In this document: one piece after another, positions 1 to 11,000 of the stretch
Numbering within the stretch: the first letter of the stretch is position 1
How the letters are laid out: every line of letters begins with the position of its first letter
From: Caldisericia bacterium
Lineage (GTDB): Bacteria; Caldisericota; Caldisericia; JAAYUI01
Length of the DNA: 64,000 nt
Assembly: GCA_017999835.1 (NCBI GenBank)
Contig: JAGNLA010000007.1
Coordinates: 46,582-110,581 of the forward strand
Direction of reading: 5' to 3'
Notes under the pieces: model-generated
Told to the model about the DNA's origin: nothing
Seen by the model: only the letters and a program-made list of their open reading frames with translations
The model's database searches: none
Program-made: the position numbers and the translations under genes

Positions 1-1038
1 ACTTCAAGTTTGGGCTATGCCAAAGTGGTGTTGAGAGGATCAAAAAAATACATGGACGAAATAACCCCGGAATCTGTCAAGGCTTACATTGACCTCCTTG
101 GCAAGAAACCAGGTTCGTTTCAGGCTGAGTTAAGAATCGATTTTCCTGAGTCGGTCATTCTCAACAGCAAGACCCCAGAGGTTGTGACTGTAACCTTGCA
201 ACAGATTTCATCGAAGGAACTTCCAATAACCTGGAAATTCACAAACCAATCCGAATTGTCGGTTGTGGCCAAGAATCCAATTTTTAATCCGCAGAAATTA
301 ACCATTACAGGCCCAGACTCCGAGATACAAAAATTTTCAAAGGCTCTTGTGACCATTGACATGAGTATGGTAAAAGAAGGTGGTTACAGGCTAAAACTTC
401 CGTACAGTCTCATAGATCTTTCCGACATTTCATACACTCCTGACCAAGCAGAGACAATGGGTGTCAGTTCTGCGTTCTCAACAATTGATGTTGAGATGCA
501 AATAGATAGGCCGATAAGATCCAGGACCATCTCTGTCCAGGCAAAAACAACCGGAAATCTTCCTTCGGACAGACTGCTTGTCTCCCTTGAGATTGAACCT
601 CGCAGCATCAATATCAGTGGTGATTTTGAAACGCTCAACAAAATAGGCAGGTTTATCAGCACCAATGCTATCAACCTAAATGGAATAGTGGTTGATACGG
701 AGATGATGGTTGGCTTGAATCTCCCCAAGGGCATAACCTCGGAGACCAAACAAGTTAAGGTGCTGGTAAAGGTCGAACAAATCGTTAGGAAAAAAATATC
801 TGTTTCAATTGATAACATCGACAATCCTGACAATCTTGAGTACGATCTACCCTTGACGATTACAGAGGCAATTATTGAAGGCCCTGCATCGGTGATAAAC
901 GATATCTACCTTGCATCAGGTACGATCAGTCTTAAAGGTTTGGCACCGGGAACCCACACTGTTCCAGTCAAAATATCAGGCATCCCTAATGATGCAACGA
1001 TATTTAAGGGAACAAATGTGGAAGTGACGATAAAATGA
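1..1038 (+). CDS. cdaR: YbbR-domain protein, CdaR-like c-di-AMP cyclase regulator (5' truncated by window)
   Basis: The frame is open back to base 1 (first in-frame codons read Thr-Ser-Ser), so the true start and the N-terminal membrane anchor expected of CdaR lie outside the window. The roughly 345 residues visible are repeated YbbR-type beta domains of about 85 residues, each with the pattern of a hydrophobic strand, a 'PxSVxI.G' turn (for example EPRSINISGDFE and ITEAIIEGPASV) and a charged strand. In the family, CdaR is an extracytoplasmic regulator of the diadenylate cyclase CdaA, whose gene would be expected immediately upstream. The stop codon overlaps the next start (ATGA), so it is co-translated with the amidohydrolase. 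The YbbR assignment is good; the CdaR role is inferred from the family. Confidence 0.75.
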   Translation, partial: TSSLGYAKVVLRGSKKYMDEITPESVKAYIDLLGKKPGSFQAELRIDFPESVILNSKTPEVVTVTLQQISSKELPITWKFTNQSELSVVAKNPIFNPQKLTITGPDSEIQKFSKALVTIDMSMVKEGGYRLKLPYSLIDLSDISYTPDQAETMGVSSAFSTIDVEMQIDRPIRSRTISVQAKTTGNLPSDRLLVSLEIEPRSINISGDFETLNKIGRFISTNAINLNGIVVDTEMMVGLNLPKGITSETKQVKVLVKVEQIVRKKISVSIDNIDNPDNLEYDLPLTITEAIIEGPASVINDIYLASGTISLKGLAPGTHTVPVKISGIPNDATIFKGTNVEVTIK

Positions 1039-2555
1039 GTCTTCTTGTGACCGCCAGACACGTCTGGGGCAAAGAAGAACAGATTGATTCTTTACTTGTT
1101 GAGAATGGGTTAATTGTCGCAATTGGCCAAAAAACAGATCTTATGAACCATGCAAGTCGGATTGATGAATATCCGGACAGCATTATCCTCCCAGGCTTCT
1201 GTGATGCCCACCTCCATCTCGCATGGCTGGGCGAAAATCTTACTGGTTGCGACCTTCGTACATGTGTGTCTTCAAAAGATTTCATAGACACTCTCAAAAA
1301 CTGGGAACAGACACATAAAAACGATAAGACAATCTGTGGTTACGGTTGGGATGAGCGTAATTGGAGCGATCCAACGAAGGTTACAGCAAAGCTTATCGAT
1401 CAGGCAATTTCGGACAAGCCGGTTTTTCTGGTCAAGGTTGATGGACATTCATTTGCAGCAAACAGCGCAATGATGACAAAACTTGGCATCGACAAGGAGA
1501 TGGCCGATCCTCAGGGTGGAAGATTTGATCGCCACCAGGATGGAACACCGACAGGTCTTATGTTCGATAAGGCCTCGGATGTGTATTACCGACAAGAAGG
1601 AAAACAAAGCAAGGAAAAAGAGTTCAAAGTTGCATTTGCGCATCTTCTCTCATATGGCATTACCTCTTGTAGATCATTTGGAAGCCTGGACAATTTTATA
1701 GAGCTTGGAAGAATGGCGCAGTCGCCTGAAGGGCTACCGTTGAGAGTGTGTGCTTGTATTCCCTACCAGGACATAAATTGGGTTAAGGATTTGCGGCTTC
1801 AGTCAAATCTTGGCAGTGAATATTTTTGGGTAGGACAAATAAAGATGTTTGCCGACGGTTCCCTGGGTTCTTCCACTGCCTTGGTTTCCAGGCCATATCC
1901 TGATGGAACTTACGGGATCGAGGTTATGACTGTCAAAGAAATGGCTGAAGTGGCAAAGATTGCTCATGAGTCGAAGCTTGGCATAGCCATTCACACCATT
2001 GGTGACGTATCAGCTGAAAATGTTGCACGAGTTATGAAAACCACCAATTACATGGACACAATTGAACATCTCCAATGTGCCTCTCAAGACACAATCAAGG
2101 AAATCGCCAGGTGCGAGACGCCAGTAGTAACAAACCCATGTCACATTCCAATGGATGTCGAGGCTATCTCGACTCAATGGAAGGAAATCTCATATATGGC
2201 TTACCCAATTGGTTCACTTATCAATGCTGGCGTGCCTGTTGGTTTTGGCTCTGACGCACCTGTTGCAACCGTTAATCCATTCTACGCTATTGCCTGTGCC
2301 ACAACCCGAAGAGGCCAGTCAACAAAACAGATAAATCCGAGAGAGGCAATAAGTTTTTCTACGGCTTTGAAAATAGCAACCGAGAAGTCGGCAAAGATTA
2401 TTGGCGGCCCCAGAAGAGGAAGGCTCGAAAATGGTTGGCTTGCCGACCTTGCAATTGCCGATGATTTTCGAGGGCTTGAGCCTTGGGATTGTGCGCATGC
2501 GAAAATCCAGGCTACTTATGTTGGTGGAGAGGTTGCATGGCGGGCACAGCACTGA
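1035..2555 (+). CDS. Amidohydrolase, YtcJ-like (amidohydro_3)
   Basis: A 506-residue metal-dependent amidohydrolase of the YtcJ/exoenzyme-regulatory type. It has the N-terminal beta-sandwich strand and the metal motif in 'GFCDAHLHLAWLG' near residue 57, the 'VKVDGHSFAANS' stretch typical of this subgroup, 'ADGSLGSSTA', the histidine strand 'AIHTIGD', 'IEHLQ' and the final Asp in 'GFGSDAPV'. These are the usual metal and catalytic positions of the TIM-barrel fold. No signal peptide is seen, so it should be cytoplasmic. Family members hydrolyse N-acyl or formamide-like bonds, and the substrate cannot be told from sequence. The ATG lies in the ATGA overlap with the preceding gene, and the 3' end overlaps the thiamine pyrophosphokinase start. 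Confidence 0.85.
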   Translation: MSLLVTARHVWGKEEQIDSLLVENGLIVAIGQKTDLMNHASRIDEYPDSIILPGFCDAHLHLAWLGENLTGCDLRTCVSSKDFIDTLKNWEQTHKNDKTICGYGWDERNWSDPTKVTAKLIDQAISDKPVFLVKVDGHSFAANSAMMTKLGIDKEMADPQGGRFDRHQDGTPTGLMFDKASDVYYRQEGKQSKEKEFKVAFAHLLSYGITSCRSFGSLDNFIELGRMAQSPEGLPLRVCACIPYQDINWVKDLRLQSNLGSEYFWVGQIKMFADGSLGSSTALVSRPYPDGTYGIEVMTVKEMAEVAKIAHESKLGIAIHTIGDVSAENVARVMKTTNYMDTIEHLQCASQDTIKEIARCETPVVTNPCHIPMDVEAISTQWKEISYMAYPIGSLINAGVPVGFGSDAPVATVNPFYAIACATTRRGQSTKQINPREAISFSTALKIATEKSAKIIGGPRRGRLENGWLADLAIADDFRGLEPWDCAHAKIQATYVGGEVAWRAQH

Positions 2556-3163
2556 TAGTGCTTGCCGGTGATGTAACAAAAAAAGACTTTGAAACAGTTA
2601 GCAGTTGGAATTTAGCTGTGGCTGTGGATGCCGGAATGGCTCATTTTCTAAGCTTTGGACTCAAACCAGACATATTGCTTGGTGATTTTGATTCTATACA
2701 AAATTCGGCTCTGGAATTTGCCAAATCAAACAACATCGAAATTGTCACTCATCCTGCAAGAAAAGACAAATCAGATGGAGAGCTTGCGCTAGAATATGTC
2801 AGCCAAAATGGTTTCTCCAGGGCGATATTGCTTGGAGTAAATGGCGGCCAGAGGCCTGACCACATAGCATTCAACCTGGCGCTCTTTCATCTTGAGCAGT
2901 CACTTGGGTTGGAAATAAAGGCGATATCGCAAGGATTTGAGATTTTCTCAGTCAATGGATTCAAAAAGATTGAATCAAAACCAGATGTGAATGTTTCTGT
3001 CATGGCTTTTGAAAGTGATATCCATGTAAAACTTTCAGGGTTGGATTATCCTCTGGATGGATTGTTGCGACGAGGCTCAACCCTTGGGCTGAGCAACGTC
3101 GCATTGGGTGACTTCACAGTTGAAACCAGCGGCAAGGCGCTGGTTTTTGTTCAGAGATATTAA
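2537..3163 (+). CDS. thiN: Thiamine pyrophosphokinase
   Basis: A 208-residue thiamine pyrophosphokinase, which transfers pyrophosphate from ATP to thiamine to give the cofactor TPP. The signature is clear: 'VAVDAGMAHFLSFG', 'LGDFDSI', 'HPARKDKSDGELAL' and 'LGVNGGQRPDHIAFNLALF' follow the order seen in ThiN enzymes, with the C-terminal beta-sandwich ending 'DGLLRRGSTLGLSN'. The frame is open further upstream, but I chose ATG 2537 because a GGAGAGG ribosome-binding site lies just before it and the upstream residues are only a shadow of the amidohydrolase. It overlaps that gene by 19 bases. No other thiamine genes and no TPP riboswitch are visible here, so the cell may salvage thiamine. Confidence 0.9.
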   Translation: MAGTALIVLAGDVTKKDFETVSSWNLAVAVDAGMAHFLSFGLKPDILLGDFDSIQNSALEFAKSNNIEIVTHPARKDKSDGELALEYVSQNGFSRAILLGVNGGQRPDHIAFNLALFHLEQSLGLEIKAISQGFEIFSVNGFKKIESKPDVNVSVMAFESDIHVKLSGLDYPLDGLLRRGSTLGLSNVALGDFTVETSGKALVFVQRY

Positions 3164-3168
3164 AGAAA

Positions 3169-4350
3169 CTATCTACCCAGTTTTTTCCAAACTTTGGTCA
3201 GTTTTTCTATCATGAAATCGATGTCCTGCTTTGTGTGAATAGCAGTCACGTTTGCTCTCAGTCTTGCGGTGTTTGGTGGGACAGCCGGTGGAAGGATGGG
3301 CATGATGAACACGCCTTCTTCAAACAGCAGCCTGGTGGTTTCAAGCGTTGGCTCTTCCTCATGGAGGATGATTGGAACAATGGCTGTTTCAGAGTTACCA
3401 GTCTCAAATCCTGCCTGACGGAGTGACTTGATGTAGTAGGCGATGTTTTCCTGAAGGTTGTGAAGTCTCCACTGTTCTTCCTCAAGTACATCGAAGGCGA
3501 CTTTTGCAGAAGCTGCAGTTGCAGGTGTAAGTGCAGCTGAGAAAACAAACGCACGGGCATTGTAACGGATAAAATCGATGATGTCCTGTTTTGCAGCTAT
3601 GTATCCGCCTGTTGCGGGGATGGTTTTTGAAAGAGTGCCCATTTGAATGTCAATGCCGTCTTCAAGCCCGAAATGTTCCAAGATTCCGTGGCCTGTTTTT
3701 CCGAGCACACCGAGTGAGTGGGCTTCATCGACCATTAAGAGGGCATTGTACTTCTTTGCAAGCTTAATAATTTGTGGCAGTGGAGTGATGTCGCCGTCCA
3801 TCGAGAATACTGAATCAACAACGATGAATTTTCCGACTGCTGTTGATTTTTTGAGCATCGATTCGAGATCGTCCAAATCGTTGTGTTTGAATCGGCTGAA
3901 CCTTGCCCTCGAGAGCAAACAGCCGTCGTATATTGAAGCGTGGACGATGTTGTCAGCAAAAATCTCATCGCCATGACCGCAAAGGGTGGAAATTGTGGTG
4001 AGGTTTGTCACATAACCAGACGAAAACGCGATTGCATCGTCAGTATTTTTGTACTCAGCTATGCGTTTTTCAAGTTCAACGTGGAGTGAAGTTGTTCCTG
4101 CAAGCACCCTTACGCCGTGTGTGCCTGAGCCGTATTTGTCGATAGCTTCTTTTGCTGCTTTGTCGATTTTTTCATGGCCGATAAGGCCAAGGTATGAATA
4201 GGTTGTGAAATTAAGATAACGTTTCCCGCCAATGATTACATATTGATTGTCGTTTGCCTGGATTTCGCGAAGATAGAACTGATGGTTAGCTACATCCAGA
4301 CTTCTTTTTCGATCCAAAAATGTTTGAATTCTGTTTTCAAATCCGTTCAT
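3169..4350 (-). CDS. PLP-dependent alpha-oxoamine synthase (BioF/KBL/SPT family)
   Basis: A 393-residue fold-type I PLP enzyme of the alpha-oxoamine synthase family, which condenses an amino acid with an acyl-CoA with loss of CO2. Visible family marks are 'GSGTHGVRVLAGTTSLHVELE', 'DEAHSLGVLGKTGHGILEHFG' and the PLP-binding lysine (about residue 242) in 'GTLSKTIPATGGY'. Length is normal. A second member at 49591-50841 is the better glycine C-acetyltransferase, as it is paired with tdh, so this one may make 8-amino-7-oxononanoate, 3-ketosphinganine or another aminoketone. No other biotin gene is nearby. An AAAGGAGGT ribosome-binding site precedes the ATG. It is the last gene of the minus-strand operon and converges on thiN with only 5 bases between them and no hairpin. 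Confidence 0.85.
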   Translation of the reverse strand: MNGFENRIQTFLDRKRSLDVANHQFYLREIQANDNQYVIIGGKRYLNFTTYSYLGLIGHEKIDKAAKEAIDKYGSGTHGVRVLAGTTSLHVELEKRIAEYKNTDDAIAFSSGYVTNLTTISTLCGHGDEIFADNIVHASIYDGCLLSRARFSRFKHNDLDDLESMLKKSTAVGKFIVVDSVFSMDGDITPLPQIIKLAKKYNALLMVDEAHSLGVLGKTGHGILEHFGLEDGIDIQMGTLSKTIPATGGYIAAKQDIIDFIRYNARAFVFSAALTPATAASAKVAFDVLEEEQWRLHNLQENIAYYIKSLRQAGFETGNSETAIVPIILHEEEPTLETTRLLFEEGVFIMPILPPAVPPNTARLRANVTAIHTKQDIDFMIEKLTKVWKKLGR

Positions 4351-4410
4351 ATACCTCCTTTGTCTATGTCCTTGACTTAAACACTAGGAGTGTAATGAAA
4401 AGACCGTCAA

Positions 4411-5076
4411 TTACAAGCGTATGAGTTCGACCAGAAATCTTTCCAGTTGCCATAATGGGATTTTATAAGGATAGGTTTTGGACAGCTCAAATCCTGATCT
4501 TCGCAGTTGTTTGAGCATAGATGGCAATTCTGCCACTTCATCCCTACTCTTCCACAGCAGCAACGTGCCATATTTTTTAAGATAAGGTTTAGCATAATCC
4601 AAAAGCATGGTTATGTTGCCAACAGCTCTGGCGGTGGCAACATCGAAATATCCTATAAATTCTGGGTTGTCTTTTATTATGTTTTCTGCCCTGTCATTGA
4701 TGACTATTGTTTCAGTTAATCCTAGTCTGATAATCAATTCCTTCAAAAACCCAGCTTTTTTGCCAATAGACTCGATGGCTGTAAGTTTCAGGTGAGGGAA
4801 TGCAATTTTTAATGCAAAACCAGGCAGCCCTGGACCGGAGCCGATGTCAACCAGCGATGTTATCTGGTTGAAGTCAACGGCTAGTCTTGCAGCCAGACTG
4901 TCACAAAAATGTTTTGAAATTACTTCATCCGGATTTGTGATAGCCGTGAGATTGAATTTTTCATTTGTTTCCAGTAGGAACTTGCAGTATGTCTCAAACT
5001 GCCCTGCCTGCAAATCAGAAAGGGCGATGCCGTAAAGCATCGCCCCCTTTTTCATTTGTTCTTTGTCAAACGTCAC
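4411..5076 (-). CDS. rsmG: 16S rRNA (guanine(527)-N7)-methyltransferase RsmG
   Basis: A 221-residue SAM-dependent methyltransferase that modifies G527 of 16S rRNA. The Rossmann SAM-binding motif 'LVDIGSGPGLPGFALKIAFP' followed by 'LTAIESIGKKAGFLKEL' is the RsmG hallmark, and 'VATARAVG' and 'LLLWKSRDE' follow as in the family. N-terminal residues 'YCKFLLETNEKFNLTAI' also match. The longest start is a GTG at 5076 overlapping the peptidase stop codon (GTGA); an ATG eight codons in (5055) is an alternative and neither has a strong Shine-Dalgarno. Being co-transcribed behind a giant exported peptidase is unusual for rsmG, which often sits with mnmG or parAB. Confidence 0.9.
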   Translation of the reverse strand: MTFDKEQMKKGAMLYGIALSDLQAGQFETYCKFLLETNEKFNLTAITNPDEVISKHFCDSLAARLAVDFNQITSLVDIGSGPGLPGFALKIAFPHLKLTAIESIGKKAGFLKELIIRLGLTETIVINDRAENIIKDNPEFIGYFDVATARAVGNITMLLDYAKPYLKKYGTLLLWKSRDEVAELPSMLKQLRRSGFELSKTYPYKIPLWQLERFLVELIRL

Positions 5077-8000
5077 TGTCTTGCGACCATCCTTATCATA
5101 TCTCCATCAACAATGAGCTGGCATGAAAGGAAGGATGCTACGACGTCTATTGGTACAGTCAAACCGCCATCTTTTGTTTTTTCCACTGTCATGCCCAGGC
5201 TCACCTTGAAGGTGTCTTCGCCTAACATCAGTGTAGCATAATTCTTTCCAGCTTCAAACCCAAGCTGTCTGGTGCCGAAGTTGTAGAAAACTGTTGAGTC
5301 GTCCTTGGCTCTTGTGCCTGAGAGCGGAATGAGATCAGCAAAGTCTTTTGTCGACATGGTATAGCTGTTTTCTATCTTTGCTGGCGCTCTTGAAAGTCTG
5401 ATGAGCTTTGATGCGTTTCTGGCTACAAGATTCCCTGGCACAAATGAGCAGTTTACCTGTTTGATGATGACTGGGATAACAATTTCACCTGTTCCAATCG
5501 AGCTTTCAACAGCGAGAGTGATTGATTTTGGAATCTCGCCTTTTGAAATATCAAGTGAAACTTTCACTAATCCAGCGTTGTTTTTGATAGTTTCTCCAGT
5601 GATCTTGATGTTTTTGTTTTCGCATGTGATTTTTGCTTCAAGATTGCCGGAACCTGTGTTTGTGACGGTGAACCATGTTGAGATTGTTTGTTCTGTGGAG
5701 AAACCTTCAAGAATCGGTTTCTCAGGGTAGATTGTGAGATTTGTGGAAGATTCCGTTGCGCTGACTATGAACACCCTGTCGTGGGCGTACTCAAAGATTG
5801 CTATTTTGCCGTTTTTTACAGCCATGTCATAAGGCTGGAGCAGATCAAACGGATTCTGAGCATAGGCCTCAAGTGATGATGGTGTTGTGTAGAGTGCCTC
5901 TCTGCCAAGGTTGTTGATGAATGTTCCTTCGTGGTCGAATATGGCTATGCGGGAATTCCTGGTGTCGAGTATCCATACAAAACCTTTGCCGTCTATATTC
6001 ATAATGTACGGGGTTACAAGCTTCCCTGGAGCTTTGCCATATCCACCAAACTCATAAAGGAATTCACCAGTGGTTTTGTCATAAACAAGAACCTTGGACT
6101 GAAGTTTGTCAAGCACAAAGAGCTTTGAGCCGTAAACTTCCAACGAAGAAATGCTTGAAATTTTGCCGTTGCCTGTTCCTCTTGAACCAAACTGTCTCTT
6201 AAACTCAACCTCTGTCGGATCTTTTTCGTCGTCCAGATATGTTGAAATTGCCTTTATCGGTGTGCTTGAGAAGCTGTCTGCCATGAAAATTTCATTGTTT
6301 TCCATGTCAGTGTCATAATCTGCGATGTAGACCGGCTCATCAGTAATGGCTGGAATTGTTCTGATAACGTTGTTTTCCTTGTCCGCGATGACAATGATGT
6401 AGCAATCGCGTCCAGTCAAAATGCCTGAACTGTAACCGCTGTCGGTCTTGAGAAGATCCATATAGCTTATTACATCGTCGTTTTTAGTTTTGAAGATAAG
6501 ATTGTCAATCTTTGCTCCAAGTTGGCTGTATCTGGTCATTGCGTCTCTTGTGTAACATACCAGGTTGCCTTCCAAATCAAAAGCCAACGAATAAGGGGTA
6601 ATGTTTGTTCTGTCGTATGCAACCTGCTTGATAACCGTTGAAAGCTTGAAGTCTTTACCACCACAGGCCAGCAGTGATGCAAATTTCTCATTTGGAAGAT
6701 ACATCACGCCTTTTGTCCAGAATTTACCATTGCTGTCGACTCTGATGTCGGACATGCCGCCTCTTGCGATAAGTCCGCCGTCATCGAGAGTGACTTTATC
6801 AATTCTGTTGAAGCTGGAATCAAGATGTTCGATAGTAACATTGTCAAAATCGTCGGTTATCAACCAGAATGTGCCATCATTGTCACCAACAACATAGGAG
6901 GGGGCCATTGAGAAGAGATCTTCTTCTTCGCTATCTTCGTCGGGATTGTTTTCTTTTTCTTTGAGCAGCGTTCCGGTGCTGTCATACAATCTCAGTGACC
7001 ATTCACCTGAGGAGAACCAGTAGGATGCAGAGCTGAATACGAGAATATTCCCGTTTGGAAGCGTTTGTGTTGAATTTGGAGATTCGAGAATAGATTTCTC
7101 TGAATCAAGGAAGCTGAATTTGTCTATTCTCTTTCCTGACCTGTCGTATTTGAGATAGACTCCATCACTATCGGTAAACACAACCGTGTCATTTGGGCCT
7201 GTCTGAAGTGGGATACTGTAAGTCAAACCATCATCATCAAAGTCTTCCTTCTTGATTAGCTTCCAGTTTGAATCATAGAAGCAAACAATATCGTCGAGTT
7301 TGACAACAAGGCTGTTGTCAGGGAATATAACAAAGCTTTGGCTGCCACGTTCATAATAGTCGGCTCTTGGGTGGAACAGATAGCTCCACGATGCCTCAAG
7401 GTCGTCGGATGCTGTTGATGGGAAACCAAGACATTTTACAAACTTGCCGTCGTTTGTCCAAACTTCCAAGCCTCTTGTTGTCCAGATGGTCAGTTCTTTG
7501 CCTAACCAATAGTCAATGACTCTCTCAACTTCTCCTTCAACTGGACCGGCCGAGATGAGCGAAGGTTTTCCATAATCAGTTTCTGATGGATAGTTTGTTG
7601 ATGATTCCTGTTGTTTTGCCTGTGCTGAGATTGGGGTGTACGGCTCATTGTTTGTATCTTTTGGGAAGGTGAGCAGATAAGTCTGTGAGTCGGAGTGAAT
7701 GTCTCCGCCAAAACCGAATTTTAACAAGCCGGTAAAGGGGGCAAAGCACGAACCGTCTTTTTCGGTGATTGGCTTCTCAAGGTCAATTTCTTTTGAGAAA
7801 GAGTTAATGGAAAGTGTTGCCTTGCTTGAGTCTATCTGGCCTGAAACATTCATCGAGCCATTGCCAAATGATATATTTTTGCCATCTTTTACAAACTTGA
7901 GACCGAGCATCCCGAAGGTGTTGGTCATGTTGATGTAGGTGTTCTGGTTGATGGTGTCAGCACCCAGGTATGACGTTGAAGCAGTGTATTTGTCGTTTGC

Positions 8001-11000
8001 AAAAATGGATTTCTTGCCAATTGTTCCTCCGATTGAGGAGACAGGCAGGAATATACAGTTAACGTCGGTTTTTGATATGGAACCATCAGCTTTTTTGAGT
8101 GTTATTGTCAGAGGACTTGGTGCAGGAGTCATGTAAAGGGCGAATCGGCCTTTGCCGTCTGAACGTGTAATCCTTCCACCTGCCATGACCATTGAGTCTG
8201 GGGAGGTTGCTCCGGAAAGCACAAAAGGTTTGTCCGGGAGGATGTCTCCGTCTTTAATGCTGAGGTCTGAGAACGGTTTCTCTGACTGTTGGTCAACTTT
8301 TGTTTCAAACACTCTGATTCGCAATGTTGCCTTGTTGTCTGCTGTGTTTACATCCCCCTCTGCCTTCACAGTAGCTGTGTAGGTGAGAATGCCTGGTGTT
8401 GTCTGCGATGGAATGTCAAACTCGATAGTCTTGCTTGACATCTTTTCGAGCGAGTCAATCTTTTGTGAAGCGTTAAGTTGCTCGACATCGACATCGAGTC
8501 CTGTGAGTTTGGTGTTACCGATGTTTTTTACTGTAACTTGAAGTTTTGCAGATTGCCCTACAGAAATCCTTCCTGGATCTGAATTCATACCCTCAAGGGT
8601 CAGCGATGCATCGGGCTGTGGCCTGAGGTTATATGTAGCGAGATTGAACAGGAGCTGCATGTCTTTGTCGGTTTCGAACTTTGGAAGGTATGAGAAGAAT
8701 ATGTGTTTGGTGTTTGCAGCTACGATGTTTTTACCATCATCAGATTTTGCAAGTATCTGTGCGCCTTTTGCGTTGCTTTCCCACGTTCCTTCAATTGGTG
8801 TGTTGCAGGCGGCAGTGTTGATTGAGATGGTGTCACCTTCGAGTTTTGAAAAAACGGCGTGATCCTTGTTTGCAATCTTGACTGTTGCCTGGCCGCACAC
8901 TTCGTTGTCGTAGTCGATCTGGTCAGAGAAGCCAAATGCTTCAGCAAGCGTTGAGTATGCCGGTCCGTTTGAGGATGTGCCAAGACATCCAAGACCGACA
9001 ATTGTGCCACCACTTGCCTGGAATTCTCCGAGAGCCTTGACAAGCGTTGAAGAATACGGATTGCCAAATCCAGGCGATGCCACAATCAGCGTGTCAACGC
9101 CGAGATTTTTGAAATTTTCATACTTTGCCCCGAAAACAAGATCCCAGTAAGAATCTGAACCTATTTTTGCTATTTCAGCTGGAACCGATGAGTTCTGTTT
9201 AGTCATTTCTTCATATTTTTCTGTGTTGAAAATTTTGTCAGCTTTTGACCTGTTGAACAGATATGAAATCATGATGCCGGCCTTTGCGGTGTCGCCGTTT
9301 GTTATGTTGAGGTCTTTCTCGAATGTGTTGTCCTTTGGATATTGTTCTTTTTCGTCTGCTTTGACCTCGAATTTTATTTTGTGTTTGCTGATATCCATTC
9401 CGTCCATGAAGAAGGTCATTGGTCGATATTCAAAAGTGTCCAAAGATTTGATTTTTCTTGTTTCAACAATTTTGTCATCGAGAAGGAATGACACTTCTAC
9501 GTTATTGACCTTCTTGATTCCATCGTTGTTGACATCTATCAAGAATCTGAGTTTCTCATTTGGTTTCCTGGTATAGAATGTTGTTTTGTTTGTTATGGAG
9601 ATATCGGTATTGGCGCTTCCGAGATAATAGAACCAAACCTCAGATTTGTTTGGCAGATCAATTCTTGCATGCCAGAGAGTTTTTGTTTTTGGCTTGTGTG
9701 TAACTGAATATTGCTTTTCTCCGACCTGCTTAAATTCTGTCTTTTCGACGATCTTGTTGTCGTCATCAAGATCAATAACCCTTAGGCTTCCGACTTTGAG
9801 GTCGGTTTTCATGTTGATGGTGTTTGCGTCAATGTAGGACAGGATTGGTATGCTTACCATACCCTTGGTCATTGGGCAACCCTTGAATTCAATTTCAGGC
9901 TGTCTGTGTGGCGAACCCTCTGGTGTTGAAGGGAGCTTGATTGTAGGATCGCCGAAGAAAACAAAGCAGTAAGTTGTTTTCCCTGACGAAAACCATCCAC
10001 GTTCCGAACCGGTGTATTTTGTAAAGGCATTGACCATTATCTGGCCGAGAGTGTCAGACCAGTTGTGGTAGGCGTTAATGACTTCCTTGGCACATCTGTC
10101 AATTTCCGAGAAAGGTTCGGTTTTTACAACACCTGATTCGACAGACCAGTTTACGCCTGCGTAATTAAGCCTTGTTCCGCCAAAATAGGCAATTGGTCCG
10201 CCTGGTGAGACCATACATGCTTGACCGAATGAAAGACCTTTTGAGTTTGGATATTTGTCGAGCTTGTAGTTGACCACGTCTGCGTCGTACATGCCATTGA
10301 GACAGGCAACGCTGACAAGGATTGGCAATTTTGCTCTTTTTGGGAGCGCCATGACGTCGTCGGATGTTATCTTGCCTGGCTCGGTGATAATTGCATCTCC
10401 ACTGCCGTGTGAATCGACATAAACGAAACCAACTTCGTCTGCAAAGGCTTTTTTCATTGGTTCGGTTTCAAATTTCTTGTCAGTCATGTAGTACTTGTTG
10501 ACTTTGAAATTGTCCACCAGACCGTCGTCAACGAGACTTTGGCAGGCCAGTTCACCTTCGAATCCACCAGAGAACGGGTCACCGCCGCAGAGGTTGATCG
10601 AGTGGAACCAGTCAGCGCTCAGAGCCTTTCTGTAGTCAATTATTTTGCTGACCACAGTTTCTGCTTCCTGTGTGTTTCTGACGGGTAGTCTGCCGACGGC
10701 AAAGTCAGGAACGAAATCGAGGTCGGGTGAAGAATAATAAAGGTCTGACGGTACATATCTGTCAACTTTCATGTATGTATAGCCGTTAATGTAATAGAAT
10801 GATGGCGGTACGAGTGTGCCATCGCCAAGAATTGTTATATAGCCGATTTTTCCAACCTGAGTAAGAAGATATGACCTGATCCTTTTTACAAAGTCGTAGT
10901 CATAGTTTTTCATGTATTCTTTGTCTGACTTGGAGAAATTGGCTGGGCCCCTATCTTCAGGTTCTTCTTTCTGTGGCTCGTATTTCCCTTTCAAATTTTC

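Noticed and set aside
2483..2536. Longer start for thiamine pyrophosphokinase
   Set aside because: These 18 codons lie within the amidohydrolase and have no ribosome-binding site; ATG 2537 has GGAGAGG before it.
3060..3110. Imperfect inverted repeat near the end of thiN
   Set aside because: It lies in conserved coding sequence with no T run and does not form a clean stem.
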